Shown: positions 6,819-8,348 of the stretch, piece by piece
Position numbering within the stretch: the stretch's first letter is position 1
Layout: every line of letters starts with the position of its first letter
NCBI GenBank assembly: GCA_031262005.1
Contig: JAISIO010000124.1
Span: 1 to 8,348 of the forward strand
Direction: 5' to 3'
Length of the DNA stretch: 8,348 nt
Origin: Bacteroidales bacterium
Lineage (GTDB): Bacteria > Bacteroidota > Bacteroidia > Bacteroidales > UBA1715
Position numbers and translations under genes: made by a program
The notes under the pieces: model-generated
Told to the model about the DNA's origin: nothing
The model's input: the letters and a program-made list of their open reading frames with translations, nothing else
Database searches by the model: none

Positions 6819-7070
6819 ATGAAAACAACAAATTCTAACATCAAACGCTTACTACGCCATGCAACAATAGCATGTGCGTGTGTTTGTTTTCCGGTAGTAA
6901 TGCACGCAAATCCTACCGCTTTCGATGCTGTTGAGGCAACTACCGCTGAGTACGGCGAAGTAGCGCAAGGTTCGGCAACAGATACATATAAATATGAAGC
7001 CGACATGGGTAAAAAACAAAAACAAAATAAAAAACGCCGCCGTCATCGTAAAATTTCGCATCTGCGTTAA
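6819..7070 (+). CDS. Small exported-looking protein with acidic middle and highly basic tail, unknown function
   Basis: I do not recognise this 83-residue protein. The ATG at 6819 follows GAGGAAAT, one of the few good ribosome-binding sites in the window, and fixes the start; a longer frame reaching back into anmK is unlikely. Residues 1-30 look like a Sec signal peptide: basic N-region (K9, R10, R13), hydrophobic IACACVCFPVV core, possible cleavage after A30. No lipobox spacing is convincing. The predicted mature part has seven acidic residues between 31 and 62, then a tail from 65 to 83 with eleven Lys/Arg and two His. Such a bipolar peptide could bind nucleic acid, lipopolysaccharide or another polyanion, or be processed, but this is inference. 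It ends 27 bp before a strong terminator. A non-coding or spurious frame is possible, yet the start context and signal peptide argue for a real gene. Confidence 0.65.
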   Translation: MKTTNSNIKRLLRHATIACACVCFPVVMHANPTAFDAVEATTAEYGEVAQGSATDTYKYEADMGKKQKQNKKRRRHRKISHLR

Positions 7071-7097
7071 GTTTGCCAACATCAAATTAAGCTAATA

Positions 7098-7133
7098 AAA
7101 AAGACCGTTTCGGAATAAAGAAACGGTCTTTTT
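7098..7133. terminator. Bidirectional rho-independent terminator
   Basis: A perfect 14-bp stem, AAAAAGACCGTTTC and GAAACGGTCTTTTT, closes an 8-base loop (7112-7119), with T-rich sequence after it on both strands. It lies between the plus-strand small gene and the minus-strand acyltransferase, so it can stop transcription from both sides. Confidence 0.93.
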
Positions 7134-7169
7134 GTTTATCAATGGTTTTAAACTTTTTTTTTGTAGGTT

Positions 7170-7192
7170 ATTGCGAGGAACGATGCAATCCA
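7170..7192. repeat. Possible fragment of a dispersed palindromic repeat
   Basis: The sequence ATTGCGAGGAACGATGCAAT carries inverted ends ATTGC (7170-7174) and GCAAT (7185-7189) and continues CCA. It closely resembles the 'CATTGCGAGgaacGAAGCAATCC' type of short palindromic repeat that I know from intergenic DNA of many bacteria. It lies in the gap between convergent genes, a usual place for such elements. Only one copy is in the window, so a dispersed nature cannot be shown here. Confidence 0.45.
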
Positions 7193-7238
7193 TTTTTATC
7201 GGAGTTGTTTTATATGAAATTATGTGCATCAAAAACCC

Positions 7239-8348
7239 CTAACCAATTTTCTTGAACAATTCTATAATTTCTTTTCGCTGTTGCAGTAAGGTGTTTATTG
7301 CAGAATTGTGTCTCATTCGTTTTACAGCGAAAATAAATGCTTTATACGTTTTTTTAGCCAGTATGGCATAATCGTAGCTCCACAACGCTGCCGCAAAAAT
7401 TCCTATTAAAAACGGCACAAGCGACCACACAGGCATATTGACCGCAAAAACCCAAATTAACGAATACGCAGTATACACTAAGGGCACAAGCAAATATGAT
7501 AAAGCAAACGCTATGGTACTGCGGAATTGTTTGTCTTTTGCCGCTTTGCGGGCAATTGCCGAAAAACCGTAAAATAAATAGCCATGCAACACAAACCCTA
7601 TAGCAAAGATTGGGAGTGCAAGCAATAACACTATGCAATTCAACGCAATACGTAAGGCAGAAGTTTTCTTTTGTGCCACTACCCAATCACGAAAGCCTTG
7701 TTGTTGTAAATTGTGTTTATACTCGGTGGTTTTTGCCATAATTTTCGCATGAATTTCCGGCAGTTGCTGTTGGGCATTGTCAAGTAATGCCACCACTTTT
7801 TTGTGAACGTTGAGTCGTTTTTCTAAATATTTACCTGAAGTAGTGTAGCGTTTTTTAACCTCGTCGGCACACATATAGCGGAGCAAATCGTAGGCTTCAT
7901 ACTCATCATCGAAATGTTGAATACAAAGCATTTGTTTTCTCATTTCGGCATCAATAGCCTCTTTTAATTCTTGCTGTGCCTGCTGCGGATTTGCTTTGTA
8001 AATAGCTTCAAATTGTTTTACCGGAATGGGCGTACCAAAACGTATCAGCAAATTGCTGCGAGGATTTTGGTAATTTTCATAATAAATTCCGGTTGGCACA
8101 ATGTGTACATCAAGCGAGAAATTGTGTTTTTCTTCGGCTAAAAAAGCAATGCGGGGAACAGCTTTTTTTGTTTCGCGCAGTCGGCGAAATCCCCAGTGCG
8201 TGGCTTCGGGAAAAAGAGCTAACAATTTGCCGTGTTCCAACACGGTAATACATTTTTTGAACACTTCTTCATTGTTTGCAAGTGCTCGCAAGCCATCGCG
8301 CTGACGAAAAATAGGCATAATTTTTATAAACTGCAATATAGGACGAGC
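7239..8348 (-). CDS. PlsC-type 1-acyl-glycerol-3-phosphate/lysophospholipid acyltransferase with membrane C-terminus (5' end cut by window)
   Basis: This is an acyltransferase of the PlsC/LPLAT superfamily, probably adding an acyl chain from acyl-ACP or acyl-CoA to a glycerol-phosphate or other lipid substrate at the inner membrane. The frame is open from base 8348 to a TAG at 7239-7241, giving 369 residues; the NHxxxxD catalytic motif must lie upstream, outside the window. Visible signatures are 'PIFRQRDGL' (the region before the phosphate-binding block), FPEATH at about residues 46-51 (normally FPEGT), RRLRETKKAVPRIAF, and VPTGIYYENY with LLIRFGTPIPV. About three or four hydrophobic segments (roughly 232-325) follow, with KDKQFRSTIAFAL between them, a feature of long Bacteroidota members. 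It converges on the terminator at 7098-7133. The exact acceptor cannot be told from this. Confidence 0.88.
   Translation of the reverse strand, partial: ARPILQFIKIMPIFRQRDGLRALANNEEVFKKCITVLEHGKLLALFPEATHWGFRRLRETKKAVPRIAFLAEEKHNFSLDVHIVPTGIYYENYQNPRSNLLIRFGTPIPVKQFEAIYKANPQQAQQELKEAIDAEMRKQMLCIQHFDDEYEAYDLLRYMCADEVKKRYTTSGKYLEKRLNVHKKVVALLDNAQQQLPEIHAKIMAKTTEYKHNLQQQGFRDWVVAQKKTSALRIALNCIVLLLALPIFAIGFVLHGYLFYGFSAIARKAAKDKQFRSTIAFALSYLLVPLVYTAYSLIWVFAVNMPVWSLVPFLIGIFAAALWSYDYAILAKKTYKAFIFAVKRMRHNSAINTLLQQRKEIIELFKKIG

Noticed and set aside
7141..7165. Second terminator in the run of nine T bases at 7154-7162
   Set aside because: No stem of useful length precedes it; only a 4-bp GTTT/AAAC match.
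1..8348. CRISPR array, tRNA, rRNA, insertion sequence ends or phage genes
   Set aside because: No spaced direct repeats, tRNA-like cloverleaf, terminal inverted repeats with target duplications, or phage structural genes were seen.

Overview
The window reads as ordinary chromosomal DNA from a member of the Bacteroidota, probably a Bacteroidales-like lineage. The reasons are: AT-leaning coding sequence, weak or absent Shine-Dalgarno sequences before most genes, three copies of the TAnnTTTG type of -7 promoter box placed correctly in front of genes, and protein variants typical of that phylum. The organism cannot be named from the sequence alone. TGA is used as a stop (anmK), so the genetic code is standard.

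Layout. Minus strand, left edge to 2156: a potassium-uptake operon, trkA followed by trkH. trkH is cut by the left window edge, so its C-terminal half is missing. A 230-bp divergent region (2157-2386) separates it from a plus-strand run: folE (GTP cyclohydrolase I, 2387-3013); a Rpn/PD-(D/E)XK nuclease-family gene (3174-4055) with its own promoter; a fused NAD(P)HX epimerase/dehydratase (4089-5597); anmK (anhydro-MurNAc kinase, 5639-6685); and a small exported-looking protein of no recognised family with a very basic tail (6819-7070). A strong bidirectional terminator at 7098-7133 closes this run. From the right edge, a minus-strand PlsC-type acyltransferase with a membrane C-terminal region converges on the terminator; its N-terminus lies outside the window.

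The genes are mainly housekeeping and repair functions: K+ import with its NAD-binding gate, the first step of pterin/folate synthesis, repair of damaged NAD(P)H, recycling of cell-wall sugar, and phospholipid or lipid acylation. The gaps of 33 bp (rpn to nnr) and 41 bp (nnr to anmK) suggest co-transcription of those three genes, although the functions are not obviously linked. The nuclease gene is the only accessory-type gene.

I see no convincing new multi-gene system. The items most worth a second look are the small basic secreted protein, a four-copy 8-bp tandem repeat directly before anmK, substitutions in conserved motifs of TrkH, TrkA and the acyltransferase, and a fragment resembling a dispersed palindromic repeat near 7170-7192.
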